Below, in pieces: positions 31,593 to 41,046 of a DNA stretch of 45,910 nucleotides (position 1 is its first letter; the number at the start of each line of letters is the position of its first letter). The stretch is taken from positions 1 to 45,910 of the IMG/VR virus record IMGVR_UViG_3300047472_000051, one strand, 5' to 3'. This DNA comes from a virus. The position numbers were made by a program, and so were the translations under genes. The notes under the pieces are model-generated. The model was not told where the DNA came from. It saw nothing but the letters and a program-made list of their open reading frames with translations, and searched no databases.

Positions 31593-34019
31593 TTGTCATA
31601 TTGCGTTTGGGACGTGGAGAGTACGACCAAAGCCTACATGAAGCGTAAGGCGTCTCCTTTTCATCCCGATAACTTTGTAGTCGCTTCAGGTTGGAAACGT
31701 AAAGACGGCAAGGTAGAAGGTTTGTACTTCGGTCGCGGACCTAGACCCTTTGACTGGTTTACTCGCCTGCTTAAAGGAACAACTATCCTTGTCGGACAGA
31801 ATATCAAGTTCGATTTGCTGTATGCGCTGCGTGAGCCACAAAACCTTGAAATGTGGATGGAGTGGGTTGCTGCGGGTGGCAACTTGTGGGATGTACAGTT
31901 AGCGGAATACTTGTTGCAGGGCATGGCCCCTACTTCTCATATGCTTAGTATGGATGAGATGGTCCCCGCCTACGGTGGCAACGTAAAGATAGACGAGGTT
32001 AAGGCTTTATGGGAAGCGGGAATAGATACCTGTGATATTGATAAAGACTTGCTCATGCGGTATCTGTGCGGGGATGAGTCCGGGCTAGGCGACATTGGCA
32101 ACACGGAGAAAATATTTCTTGGGCAGTTAGCTAAGGCACGTAAGACGGGACAGGTTAAAAGTATTTGCCTCAACAACGGGTCTTTGCTTGCTACTATCGA
32201 GATGGAACGCAACGGTATGTTTGCCGACAAGCCTCTAGGCTTAAAGCTCGCAGCCGAACTAAAGATCAAGCTAGACGAAATCACCGCAGAGCTACGCCAG
32301 TATCTACCTGCAGACCTACCCTTTGACTTCAATTGGTCGAATCGCTATCACCTTAGTCCGCTGATCTTTGGCGGTAAGGTCAAGTACGCTTTGCGCACCC
32401 CTATCCTAAACGAAGACGGAACGCAAGCCTACACGCAGAAAGAGGAGAAGCACGTAGTACTTAAGGAAGTTGCTAGCGTTAACGTAGTAGACGGCAAGCG
32501 AGAAGTTACCTACAAGACTATGGCGGTAGAGGACTATAACCGCTTGGCCCACCAACCGGAAGCACACCGTTTCCTATCCGGTAAGAACGCGGGTGAGTAC
32601 AAGACTAAGACCATCAAGTGTGACGACTTGACTAAGCCTAAGTCCGCTATGCGTGACTACTTCTACGAGTTCAAGGGACACACGGAACCTAAAGAGGAGT
32701 GGGCCAGTAGTACGGAAGGCCTGTACTCCGTGGCGGAGGAAGTTATCACGCTGCTAGGTGTGCGTAACATCCCGTTCCTTAAGACTCTGGCTAGCGTTGC
32801 TAAGTTGTCCAAAGATTTGACCACCTATTATATTTCACTGGACGAAAAGACTGGTGAGTATAAAGGGATGCTTACGCTAGTCGGTATCGATAGCATTATT
32901 CACCACAGCATTAATCACACCAGCACCGTAACCGCTCGTTTCTCCTCGTCTAACCCTAACCTGCAGAACGTACCAAAGGGCGCAATGGACGAAGTTACCG
33001 GAGAGCTTCTGTCCGGGAGCCAGGTTAAGACCGTGTTTATCTCCCGCTTCGGTGACGATGGACAGATTGTACAGTCTGACTTTACCGCGCTAGAGGTGTA
33101 CGTACAGGCTATCTTGACAGGCTGTAAGCAGCTTATCGAAGACTTGAAAGCTGGGCTTGATATGCACTGTGTGCGCGTCTCGCAGAAGGAAGGGATTAGC
33201 TACGAGGAAGCTGTACTTAAGTGTAAGGGCGATAAGTCTAAGGGCATCGCTCCTATACAGGAATGGGTTAAGAAACGTCAGGGCGCTAAGGAATTCAGTT
33301 TTCAACGTGCCTACGGTGCTGGTGCGCAGAAGATCGCGGATAGCACTGGTATGGACATTGAAGATGTTAAGGCGTTGATTCGTGCGGAGGAGATTCGCTA
33401 CCCGGAACTGGCTGCGTATAACAAGGCTAAAGAGGAGCGCATTAAGAAGTCCCGTAGACCTACGCAGAACATCCAACCGCACCCGGAAGTAAAGGGGCTA
33501 ATGTGCCAGCTTGGTAAGGGGTACAGCAAGACGCCGGATAACAAGGTGTACAGCTACCGTGAGTCTCCCGCTCCTGGCTGGCTGATTCGTCAAGGCGGTA
33601 TGCCGCAGTCATTCAGCCCTACGGAAATTGCTAACTACGAGGTTCAAGGGGCTGGCGGTGAGTGGGCTAAGGCTGCTATGTGGTTGGCTATCCGCGCATT
33701 CTATGCGTGTAAGAACTTTGGCGGTAAGGCGTTGCTGGTTAATCAGGTTCACGACGCTTTGTATATGGATGCTAGTAAGGACGTTCTTAACGAGGCTTCC
33801 GCGCTACTCCATGCTTGCATGCTTGCGGCTAGCGACTTCACAGAATGGTACTTCGGATGGAAGGTAACAGTACCCGTGCCTAGCGTAACGGTACACGGTA
33901 ACTCAATGATGGAGGAGAACGGTTTCACTGACGAGTTCGACACACTAGCGGACGCGTTCCGCATTGATCTACGTAAGCAGTATATGAACGGCTATACGCC
34001 CTCTTTTCTCACACACTAA
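31593..34019 (+). CDS. DNA polymerase, family A, with 3'-5' exonuclease
   Basis: 808 residues, TTG start with AAGGAG 5 nt upstream. Exonuclease motifs: WDVEST (residues 6-11) and NIKFDLLYA near 70. Polymerase motif A: Asp496 in QSDFTALEV. Motif B: KEFSFQRAYGAGA near 565. Motif C: His720-Asp721 in QVHDALY, where the usual HDE is HDA. The catalytic Asp is present in each. It is longer than T7 gp5 (704) by about 100 residues. It is the replicative polymerase; whether it needs a host thioredoxin-like partner cannot be read from the sequence. Confidence 0.95.
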   Translation: MSYCVWDVESTTKAYMKRKASPFHPDNFVVASGWKRKDGKVEGLYFGRGPRPFDWFTRLLKGTTILVGQNIKFDLLYALREPQNLEMWMEWVAAGGNLWDVQLAEYLLQGMAPTSHMLSMDEMVPAYGGNVKIDEVKALWEAGIDTCDIDKDLLMRYLCGDESGLGDIGNTEKIFLGQLAKARKTGQVKSICLNNGSLLATIEMERNGMFADKPLGLKLAAELKIKLDEITAELRQYLPADLPFDFNWSNRYHLSPLIFGGKVKYALRTPILNEDGTQAYTQKEEKHVVLKEVASVNVVDGKREVTYKTMAVEDYNRLAHQPEAHRFLSGKNAGEYKTKTIKCDDLTKPKSAMRDYFYEFKGHTEPKEEWASSTEGLYSVAEEVITLLGVRNIPFLKTLASVAKLSKDLTTYYISLDEKTGEYKGMLTLVGIDSIIHHSINHTSTVTARFSSSNPNLQNVPKGAMDEVTGELLSGSQVKTVFISRFGDDGQIVQSDFTALEVYVQAILTGCKQLIEDLKAGLDMHCVRVSQKEGISYEEAVLKCKGDKSKGIAPIQEWVKKRQGAKEFSFQRAYGAGAQKIADSTGMDIEDVKALIRAEEIRYPELAAYNKAKEERIKKSRRPTQNIQPHPEVKGLMCQLGKGYSKTPDNKVYSYRESPAPGWLIRQGGMPQSFSPTEIANYEVQGAGGEWAKAAMWLAIRAFYACKNFGGKALLVNQVHDALYMDASKDVLNEASALLHACMLAASDFTEWYFGWKVTVPVPSVTVHGNSMMEENGFTDEFDTLADAFRIDLRKQYMNGYTPSFLTH

Positions 34020-34037
34020 TATTTAGGAATACGATAC

Positions 34038-34877
34038 ATGGCGCTTGACCTTAAGGCAAAGATTGCAGAAGCAAAGAAGACTGGCCCGAACATGACGGAA
34101 GCACAGGCAGGCGGTGGAGACTATACGCCTCCTGCCGTTGGCTTGGCCCGTGCGCGACTTGTTGGTTACTTCGAGATGGGTACGCATGAGGAGGAGTACG
34201 ACGGGCAGAAGCGGGACCGCGCTAAGGTTGATTTGGTATTCGAACTGAGCGGGCCTAACCATGAACCGCGTAAGCTTGATGACGGTACGTTGGTTCCTAT
34301 CCGAGTCACCGTGCAGGAGACCCTTAGCTTTAACGAGAAAGCTAACTTCTTTAAGCTGTTCGCTGCAATGAATTACGCGGGTAAAGCTACGCACATGGCG
34401 GAGTTGCTTGGAGAGGCGTTCATTGTGGAAGTCTTCCATAAGAAAAGCACGGACGGTAAGAAACTGTACGCAAATCTTAAGGGTACTACTCATACTATCC
34501 CCAAGGGTAACGGCTATAACGTTAAGGGCACCACGGTACAAGACCCGCTTACGGGTAAAGCTGTGTTGCTAGAAGTCGCCCCCGCTATCACGGAGCTTAA
34601 GGCTTTCATCTGGGATATCGCGGATAAGGAAATGTGGGACAGTATTCATATTCCTGGCGAGTGGGAAGCCCGTAAGGAAGGGGACAAGGTAATCGCCCCT
34701 GCACGCAGTAAGAATGTGATCCAGCAGAAGATCATGAAGGCGCGTAACTGGGCAGCACACCCGCTGGCTGCTGTAGTGGCCTCTGGTGGCGTTGAGGCTG
34801 ATCTCCCTGATGCTGAGACGCCGGAGAGTGACGGGGCCGCTGGAGAGGCTGGTAGCGATCCTTTGTCGGGAATCTGA
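34038..34877 (+). CDS. Single-stranded DNA-binding protein candidate
   Basis: 279 residues, placed between the DNA polymerase and 5' exonuclease. Middle part beta-rich (ARARLVGYFEMGTHEEEYDG, RVTVQETLSFNEKANFFKLFAA), followed by an acidic tail (ADLPDAETPESDGAAGEAGSD), the usual build of phage SSB proteins. Related proteins of T7-like phages with this start (LDLKAKIAEAKK) are annotated as SSB to my recollection. No catalytic motif. Confidence 0.7.
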   Translation: MALDLKAKIAEAKKTGPNMTEAQAGGGDYTPPAVGLARARLVGYFEMGTHEEEYDGQKRDRAKVDLVFELSGPNHEPRKLDDGTLVPIRVTVQETLSFNEKANFFKLFAAMNYAGKATHMAELLGEAFIVEVFHKKSTDGKKLYANLKGTTHTIPKGNGYNVKGTTVQDPLTGKAVLLEVAPAITELKAFIWDIADKEMWDSIHIPGEWEARKEGDKVIAPARSKNVIQQKIMKARNWAAHPLAAVVASGGVEADLPDAETPESDGAAGEAGSDPLSGI

Positions 34878-35026
34878 TGAACACGCACCTTAAGGTAGTT
34901 GCTACGCTGGCTGGCGTGATCTCGCTATTTACTCTGGGAGTACTTGCACCTAAGGTATTCGTAGCGCTACTGATGGTCGCGTTCGCAGTGTGGCTGTATG
35001 GGTTTCTATACGTAATCTTTGACTAA
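34877..35026 (+). CDS. Small membrane protein
   Basis: 49 residues with two close hydrophobic segments (VVATLAGVISLFTLGVLA and VFVALLMVAFAVWLYGFLYVIF), almost the whole length. Overlaps its neighbours by 3 nt and 1 nt. Function unknown; the place in the middle of the replication genes might mean membrane anchoring of something, but nothing shows that. Confidence 0.55.
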   Translation: MNTHLKVVATLAGVISLFTLGVLAPKVFVALLMVAFAVWLYGFLYVIFD

Positions 35027-35967
35027 TGCTAGAAGCACTAAGAGCAAAGATAGCCGCAGCCGCTGCAGAGTCTCCGCAATTTGGGCCGGGTACATTCCCG
35101 GCTGTCGAGCCTGGTCTAGTCCTGCATATGGACGGCGATTACATGGCGTACTACTGCGCCGGTAACGATGACTGCGAGCCGGGTAAGGCTAGGCGCAACG
35201 CTATGGACCGGATAGAGCAGACGAAGCGGCTAACCGGTAGCGAATCAGTAATTGTCCACCTGTCCGCAGCGGCATGCACTAAAGCTAATCGATATCTTAT
35301 CGCCACGGTTAAGGCGTACCAAGGGCAGCGTACCGGACGCAAGCCCAAGAACTGGGCGTATCTGCGGGACGTGCTGGAGCATTATGAGGGGCCTAACTTT
35401 AAGCCTAAGCTGTGGATGACTCGTGAAGCTGACGATGGTATGGCGTACTGCGCTAATCAGGCACGTGGAGCTATCTCAACGCGGGATAAAGATATGCGCA
35501 TGCTTCCGGGTTTGCATATTAACTGGATGACTTACGAGCTAACGGAAGTACAACGCGGAGAATACGATGTCATTGGTTCTGATGGCCTGCAGTACGGACG
35601 AAAATGGTTCTACCTGCAGCTACTACAGGGAGACACCGCAGATAACATTCCGGGTTTGCCGAAGCTATTCGGGAAGCAATGCGGAGAGACTACCGCTGGG
35701 AAGTATCTCTCAGCGGCCACAGGAATTCCAGACGCCTACGATCTCATACAAACGGCCTACGCGGACTTTTACGGTTCCCTCTGGCCTGACGCACTAGTCG
35801 AACAAGCAGCCCTCCTGTGGCTTCGTACTGACGCGCAAGCATCTATTGCCAACGTAGCGGAAGCCTTCCCGGATTGTCCACATATCAAACGCGCATTAGA
35901 GCGGCTGGAGCAGCGCGTAACTAAGGAACTTAATGAACTGGATTGTATGCTTACCGGAGAGGCCTAA
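35026..35967 (+). CDS. 5'-3' exonuclease (T7 gp6 / FEN type)
   Basis: 313 residues. Acidic motifs: MDGDYMAYYC (near 31), TREADDGMAYCANQ (near 126), STRDKDMRML (near 150), and LLQGDTADNIPGLP (near 202), which is a hallmark of the FEN family. It removes RNA primers and makes ends for recombination; in T7 it also breaks down host DNA. Confidence 0.92.
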   Translation: MLEALRAKIAAAAAESPQFGPGTFPAVEPGLVLHMDGDYMAYYCAGNDDCEPGKARRNAMDRIEQTKRLTGSESVIVHLSAAACTKANRYLIATVKAYQGQRTGRKPKNWAYLRDVLEHYEGPNFKPKLWMTREADDGMAYCANQARGAISTRDKDMRMLPGLHINWMTYELTEVQRGEYDVIGSDGLQYGRKWFYLQLLQGDTADNIPGLPKLFGKQCGETTAGKYLSAATGIPDAYDLIQTAYADFYGSLWPDALVEQAALLWLRTDAQASIANVAEAFPDCPHIKRALERLEQRVTKELNELDCMLTGEA

Positions 35968-35970
35968 GCA

Positions 35971-36366
35971 TTGGGCCTCGTAAAGATTAAACAGTCTGAG
36001 CTTCCCGAACTTAGAGAGATTCAGGCTGAACAGCAGGGCGGTAAATGTCCGATTACAGGGTACTTCCTCGGAGACGACAAAGTAGCCGACCACTGCCACA
36101 AGACGGGTATGCATCGCGGTACGCTCCCTAGCTGGGTCAATTCGAGACTTGGCAAGATCGAGAATGCAGCGCGGGCAATGGGGAAGCATCTTAGCGTACC
36201 TGCAACACTGCGAGCGTGCGCCGCGTACGTAGAGAAGTATGAGCGGGAACCAACGTACCTCCTGCACCACACGTACAAGACTCCTGAAGAAAAGAAAGAG
36301 GCCGCACGGCTTAAACGTAACAAGGCCGCGCGTGCGAAGCGAGCCGCTACTAAGGCCGCACAATGA
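35971..36366 (+). CDS. Recombination endonuclease VII
   Basis: 131 residues with TTG start. The motif GKCPITGYFLGDDKVADHCH followed by TGMHRGTLPSWVN is that of the endonuclease VII (T4 gp49) family: zinc-type CP..G, then DHCHxTGxxRGxL and Asn. A basic Lys/Arg/Ala-rich tail follows (about 95-131). It cuts branched DNA before packaging, the same job as T7 gp3. Confidence 0.9.
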   Translation: MGLVKIKQSELPELREIQAEQQGGKCPITGYFLGDDKVADHCHKTGMHRGTLPSWVNSRLGKIENAARAMGKHLSVPATLRACAAYVEKYEREPTYLLHHTYKTPEEKKEAARLKRNKAARAKRAATKAAQ

Positions 36367-37160
36367 AGAAAACCTATCCCCGTATCCTAAGCATCGATTG
36401 CGAAACGGCCCCTATCTCTGGCTACGTGTGGAGTCTCTGGCAGCAGAACGTATCACTTAACCAGATTAACGGTGAATGGTCTTTGCTGTCGTTCTGCGCC
36501 AAGTGGCTGGGTGACGATAACTCCAAGATCATTTACGAGGATAACTCGAAGCGTCGCAATAAGCTTGACGATAGTCGCCTTATCAAAAGCTTGTGGAAGC
36601 TGCTAGACGAGGCAGACATTATCATTGCCCACAATGGTAAGCGGTTTGACTCTAAGAAGATTCAAGCACGTATGTTCCTGCTTGGCTTCCCTCCGCCGTC
36701 CCCGTACAAGATCATTGATACGCTGATTGAGACTCGCAAAAACTTTGCTATGACTAGTGCGAAGCTTGAGTATCTGACAGACAAAATGTGTACGACTAAG
36801 AAGTCTAAGCACAAGCAATTCCCCGGCTTCGAACTGTGGAAGGAATGTCTTGCAGGTAATCAGGAAGCTTGGGACGAAATGAAGGCGTATAACATCGATG
36901 ATGTTATTTCTATGGAGGAGTACTACCTGCTTCTCCGTCCGTGGATTACGGGACACCCTAACGTTGCGAACTACACAAGCGTAGCCGCAGAGGGTCCGGT
37001 ATGCCCTAACTGTGGTAGCGAGCACGTTATCCGCAAGGGGCTTCGTAGTACGCAAGTCGGACAGTATCCGCGTTACCACTGCCAAGGTTGCGGAGCATGG
37101 AGTCGCGGGCGTTTGCTGGCTAACTCTAAAGACCAACGTAAGAACCTTCTGGTTAACTGA
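36363..37160 (+). CDS. DnaQ/RNase H-like 3'-5' exonuclease with C-terminal zinc ribbon
   Basis: 265 residues. Exonuclease motifs: ILSIDCETAPISG (near 7-19), DIIIAHNGKRFDSKKI (near 83-98) and YNIDDVISMEEYY near 177. Residues 210-245 are a zinc ribbon: CPNCGS and CQGCGAWSRG. The combination is known from phage exonucleases of unclear task; it could support recombination or degrade host DNA. ATGA-type overlap with the endonuclease VII gene. Confidence 0.85.
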   Translation: MKKTYPRILSIDCETAPISGYVWSLWQQNVSLNQINGEWSLLSFCAKWLGDDNSKIIYEDNSKRRNKLDDSRLIKSLWKLLDEADIIIAHNGKRFDSKKIQARMFLLGFPPPSPYKIIDTLIETRKNFAMTSAKLEYLTDKMCTTKKSKHKQFPGFELWKECLAGNQEAWDEMKAYNIDDVISMEEYYLLLRPWITGHPNVANYTSVAAEGPVCPNCGSEHVIRKGLRSTQVGQYPRYHCQGCGAWSRGRLLANSKDQRKNLLVN

Positions 37161-37162
37161 CT

Positions 37163-37333
37163 ATGAAGATAACAGAAGCCCGCAGCGAGGGTGAGAAAGA
37201 GGGCGCGAGCGCTAAGGATTGGATGCAGCGTGTGTGCAATCCTTACCACCCGGAGAGCGACCAGTACGCAGAGTGGGATTACGGTTTCCGGTACGCGTAC
37301 GCGCGTGCGTACTGCTATAGGAATGTTAGCTAA
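37163..37333 (+). CDS. Small hypothetical protein
   Basis: 56 residues, start 2 nt after the previous stop. Charged first part (ARSEGEKEGASAKDWMQ), aromatic second part (YAEWDYGFRYAYARAYC). Not recognised. It is directly followed by the MazG-like gene. Confidence 0.55.
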   Translation: MKITEARSEGEKEGASAKDWMQRVCNPYHPESDQYAEWDYGFRYAYARAYCYRNVS

Positions 37334-37558
37334 ATGATAAAGCTCCTGATCCACGCTGCAGAGGAGGCCGCCGAATTTACGCAAGCAGCCATGAAAAAGG
37401 CGCGCGGAGATTGGGGCTTAAAGAACCTGACAGACGAGGCCGCAGATGTTGCGGCTTTTCTTATTGTGCTGCAGGAAAACGGATTGATTGACGCGGAGCG
37501 GTTTGCTGCTAGACGCGCTATGAAGATTGCGAAAATGAGGAGGAAGTATGGCAGGTAA
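37334..37558 (+). CDS. MazG-like nucleotide pyrophosphohydrolase
   Basis: 74 residues. HAAEEAAEFTQAAMKKAR holds the EExxE motif, and LTDEAADVAAFL the ExxD motif of MazG-type all-alpha NTP pyrophosphohydrolases. It is short but complete for a one-domain phage version. It would hydrolyse nucleotide triphosphates (dNTPs or alarmone-related) during infection. Together with the HD protein and DUF3310 protein it forms a nucleotide-metabolism group. Confidence 0.8.
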   Translation: MIKLLIHAAEEAAEFTQAAMKKARGDWGLKNLTDEAADVAAFLIVLQENGLIDAERFAARRAMKIAKMRRKYGR

Positions 37559-37838
37559 AGTTAATGTGGTTATTAAGAACGACCCTAGCAAGTACGTAAA
37601 GAACCCAGCATTCGAGATTAAGACTGTGGAAGATGTAGTTAATAATCCTAAGCATTACACTAACCACCCGTCCGGTATTGAGTGTATCCAAATCACGGAA
37701 CACATGGGATTTAACCTTGGTAACGCTCTAAAGTATATCTGGCGTTGCGACCTGAAGAAAGATGCTATTGAGGATCTTAAAAAGTCCGCGTGGTATCTGC
37801 AACGGGAGATTGAAAAACGAGAGAAAGAGGCCGCGTGA
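37548..37838 (+). CDS. DUF3310 protein
   Basis: 96 residues. VVNNPKHYTNHPSGIECIQI followed by GNALKYIWRCDLKKDAIEDLKKSAWYL is the DUF3310 (SaV-like) family, which to my knowledge includes part of the T7 gp1.7 nucleotide kinase. The N-terminal 35 residues are basic and poorly conserved. ATG with GAGGAAG upstream; overlaps the MazG-like gene by 11 nt. Confidence 0.85.
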   Translation: MAGKVNVVIKNDPSKYVKNPAFEIKTVEDVVNNPKHYTNHPSGIECIQITEHMGFNLGNALKYIWRCDLKKDAIEDLKKSAWYLQREIEKREKEAA

Positions 37839-38032
37839 GCGCCGTCTCTAACGTTCTGACCATCGGCGCATACCGAGCATTCTATGACCTTATCGCTATC
37901 GCGCTGATGACAGGCAACACACGCCGCGCACGGGAACGGGTCTACGAGGCTAGGGAATATCTGCCGCAGATTGAGCTACATAAGTTGGTGCGGGAGTTAG
38001 AGCGGGATTACTTTGAGTTCGCTTACGTATGA
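37835..38032 (+). CDS. Small hypothetical protein
   Basis: 65 residues, helical, with an Arg-rich segment (GNTRRARERVYEAREYLP). ATGA overlaps to both neighbours. Not recognised. Confidence 0.6.
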   Translation: MSAVSNVLTIGAYRAFYDLIAIALMTGNTRRARERVYEAREYLPQIELHKLVRELERDYFEFAYV

Positions 38033-38649
38033 GTCGCATATTGGTGGCTTGCGAATATTCCGGGAGAGTCCGGGAGGCGTTCGCTAAACGCGGTCATGAT
38101 GTTATGTCGTGCGACCTACGCCCTACTGAGCAGCCGGGAAACCACTACCAAGGGGACGTAAGAGACGTGCTTTACGGTGGCTGGGATTTGATGATTGGGC
38201 ACCCGTACTGTACGTTTAACACGCTGGCCGGTATCCGTTGGATGTATCACCCGGAAGACACCCACCTTCCCGCAGAGCAGCGCCGTAGACACCCGCAGTA
38301 CCCCAACCGCATGCGAGACTTTGAGGAAGGCGCGGAGTTCTTTAACCTTCTAATGAACGCACCGATTGAGCGTATTTGCCTTGAGAACTCACAGCCGCAC
38401 GGCTTAGCTATGTCCCGCATTGGGCGGTATACGCAAGTAGTACAGCCGTGGATGTTCGGAGAGCCTTACACAAAGGGTGCTTGTCTGTGGCTAAAGAACC
38501 TGCCGAAGTTGGTAGCTAAAACTAAGAAGTCTGATTTTCCACGCATCGAAGCAGCATGCCATAACGCCTCACCCGGACCAGACAGAGAACGGGAACGCTC
38601 ACGCACGTATCAGGGCATAGCTGACGCATTCTCGGAGCAATGGGGCTAA
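38029..38649 (+). CDS. DNA cytosine methyltransferase-like protein
   Basis: 206 residues. The start ILVACEYSGRVREAFAKRGHDVMSCDLRP is a Rossmann-type motif I as in C5-methyltransferases. HPYCTF replaces the usual PPC motif IV, keeping the Cys, and ICLENSQ stands for the ENV motif VI. It is much shorter than standard enzymes and lacks a clear target-recognition domain. This family is widespread in phages. It may protect phage DNA or have lost activity. Confidence 0.75.
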   Translation: MSRILVACEYSGRVREAFAKRGHDVMSCDLRPTEQPGNHYQGDVRDVLYGGWDLMIGHPYCTFNTLAGIRWMYHPEDTHLPAEQRRRHPQYPNRMRDFEEGAEFFNLLMNAPIERICLENSQPHGLAMSRIGRYTQVVQPWMFGEPYTKGACLWLKNLPKLVAKTKKSDFPRIEAACHNASPGPDRERERSRTYQGIADAFSEQWG

Positions 38650-38664
38650 TTTAACAAGGGACTA

Positions 38665-41046
38665 ATGCAGACAATTCAATCTTACGCAGCACAGCGGGAA
38701 GCAGCAACTAAAGTAGAGATTGATAGTATCCCTGCAGTTAGACCTTTTGCCCGTAAGCATGTGGAACGGCTGCAGGAAAACGGATACAGCACGTTAGTAC
38801 TTAAACAGCTATGCCGGGAGGCGGAGTCTAGCCGCAGAGTGGACAGCGAGCATAGCCTATACGAGCACGCGGCTAACTTGAACATTGATGCTCTGCAGGC
38901 CGGGTTAGATGCATTCAGGTTAGCGCTGGAGACGGGTAAGCGTACTAAACTCAAGGTCTCCAAGATCGCGCACTACGGAGGCAGCAGTAACCCGGTTAAT
39001 ACTCTGTCCGTAGAGGACCAGGCTAACGCTACGTGGGATGCTATGGTGTCTGTTATTGGCCGTATGGCTGATCCAGATAGGCCGCTTAGCGTACAGACGT
39101 TAGCAGGCGTGCTAGGTGGCAGGCTGCGTAATCTGACTGGTGGTAAGTCGGAGTACAAGGAGTTAGGCTACGAGCGGGCCGCATTATTACTGCTTGATCA
39201 TTTCATGGTGTCTACGGGATGGCTGGAGGAGCGCTCCGGCGAGTCTCGCATGTGCAGCCACGTACGCAAACCTAACACGTACTCACTGGCGGAAAAGTTC
39301 ATTGAGGAAGTTCTAGGCGGCAGTATGGCTGCTGACTTCTCAGAGCGTAGGCCTATGCTTGTCCCGCCTGTACCTTGGACGACTACGGCAACACACGGCG
39401 GCTACCTGCACTCCGGTATCCCCGCAGTACGCGGTAACTCCCGCCCTATTGGGTCCGCTGCAATCGTCTCCGCATTGAACGCCGTACAGTCTACACCGTT
39501 CCGGGTAAATCAGCGCGTGCTAGATATCGCTGGGAAGCTGCAGGCTAACGCGGAGGAGCTTTCTGGAAGGCTGGTGCTGGGTAGGTATCTAGAAACCCGA
39601 CATGACGAGGTAGAGGCCGTACGCAAGGCTAAGACGATTCGTAGTGCTTTGACTATTTCCGCCTTTAACTCACTGCAGAATGTTGAGGAGTTCTACTTTC
39701 CGTGGAATCTGGATTGGCGGGGCCGTATGTATCCCGCCACCAGTCTAATCAGCCCGCAAGGTGCGGACCTATGTAAAGGCTGTTTAGAGTTTGCGGACGG
39801 GACGCCGCTGGGGAAGGAAGGAGCTGAATGGCTGGCTATCCACCTGTGTAACCTGGCGGGAGCAGATAGGGAGATTGTAGACGGGGAGTACCGGACGCGC
39901 ACACCGGAGGAGCGGGCAGCGTGGACAAGAAGCATGACCCCGGATATTTTAGAGATAGCCGCAGACCCAGAGGCTAACCGTGCGTGGCACTTGATAGGCG
40001 GATTCGGGCTGCAGAAGATTAAGCGGGGTAAGGTGGTTCCTGTAGCCGTGGATAAGCCTTGGCAGTTTCTAGCCGCTTGCTTTGAATGGGCAGCATGGGT
40101 TGAGGAGGGGGACGGGTTCCGTAGCCGCCTCGCTGGTGCGCTAGACGGTAGCTGCAGCGGCGTGCAGATGCTGGCCGGTATGACGCGTGACCATTCAGCC
40201 GGAACGATGGTTAATCTAGTCCCCGCTCCCCGTGGGGATGACTACTACGGGCGTATGGCTGCAGCACTATCCCGTAGGCTCTACAACCGCGTAGACGTTG
40301 CGGACGAGAGCGAGCTAGCCCACTTGGAATACTGGTCGGAGCAGACCTTAGACCGCGATCTACTCAAAGCTCCTAGTATGACTAAGGTCTACAGTGCAGG
40401 GGCGTACACATTTGCGGAGCAGGTACAGGCTAAGACGGGTGCGCCTGAATCTGAGTGCATGTGGTTAGCAGCACGTATTAACGAGTGCTTCGCAGAGGTA
40501 GCGCCCGGTATGTTACTGGCTATGAGTTATCTACAGGCTGTGTCCGACGTACTGACGGAGGAAGGTATTCCGCTACGCTGGGTAACTCCTGCAGGCTTGC
40601 AAGTCGAGCAGGATAGACGGGAGACTAGAACCGTAGTTATTGAAACTCGTCTGTCAGTAGACGCACAACGCAAGCAGAGGGACTTTATTATTAATGGGGA
40701 CAGACTGAGCAAAAAAGGACAGCGAGCAGGCGTAGCACCTAACTTCGTGCATGGCGTGGACGCTTCACATATGGCTATGGTCGTTAATGATTTGCATGCT
40801 AAGGGCGTACGCAATCTGTTTATGGTGCATGACTCGTTTGGCGCACCCTTCGCACAATGTGGGGAAGTATTTAGGAGTACGCGCGAGCAGTTCATTAGCC
40901 TAATGTCGGACGACTTGCTAGCTAAGTGGACTGCTGACGTAACAGTGGCGCTGTCTCCAGAGGCTAAAGCCAAGCTACCACCCTTACCAGAATACGGAGA
41001 TTTAGATTTGAGCGGAGTAACAGAATCGCTTTACGCATGGGCATGA
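38665..41046 (+). CDS. Single-subunit T7-like RNA polymerase
   Basis: 793 residues (T7: 883). Catalytic residues align with T7: Asp494 in LDGSCSGVQ (T7 D537), Arg564 and Lys568 in RDLLKAPSMTK (R627, K631), Tyr576 (Y639; the Lys-to-Tyr spacing of 8 is exact) and Asp723 in MVHDSF (D812). The C-terminal YAWA matches the FAFA foot of T7. RBS AAGGGA in front of ATG. It is the last big gene of the early operon, as in phiKMV-like phages and unlike T7, so it would act after replication starts, probably on the structural and lysis genes. Its promoters were not recognised. Confidence 0.95.
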   Translation: MQTIQSYAAQREAATKVEIDSIPAVRPFARKHVERLQENGYSTLVLKQLCREAESSRRVDSEHSLYEHAANLNIDALQAGLDAFRLALETGKRTKLKVSKIAHYGGSSNPVNTLSVEDQANATWDAMVSVIGRMADPDRPLSVQTLAGVLGGRLRNLTGGKSEYKELGYERAALLLLDHFMVSTGWLEERSGESRMCSHVRKPNTYSLAEKFIEEVLGGSMAADFSERRPMLVPPVPWTTTATHGGYLHSGIPAVRGNSRPIGSAAIVSALNAVQSTPFRVNQRVLDIAGKLQANAEELSGRLVLGRYLETRHDEVEAVRKAKTIRSALTISAFNSLQNVEEFYFPWNLDWRGRMYPATSLISPQGADLCKGCLEFADGTPLGKEGAEWLAIHLCNLAGADREIVDGEYRTRTPEERAAWTRSMTPDILEIAADPEANRAWHLIGGFGLQKIKRGKVVPVAVDKPWQFLAACFEWAAWVEEGDGFRSRLAGALDGSCSGVQMLAGMTRDHSAGTMVNLVPAPRGDDYYGRMAAALSRRLYNRVDVADESELAHLEYWSEQTLDRDLLKAPSMTKVYSAGAYTFAEQVQAKTGAPESECMWLAARINECFAEVAPGMLLAMSYLQAVSDVLTEEGIPLRWVTPAGLQVEQDRRETRTVVIETRLSVDAQRKQRDFIINGDRLSKKGQRAGVAPNFVHGVDASHMAMVVNDLHAKGVRNLFMVHDSFGAPFAQCGEVFRSTREQFISLMSDDLLAKWTADVTVALSPEAKAKLPPLPEYGDLDLSGVTESLYAWA

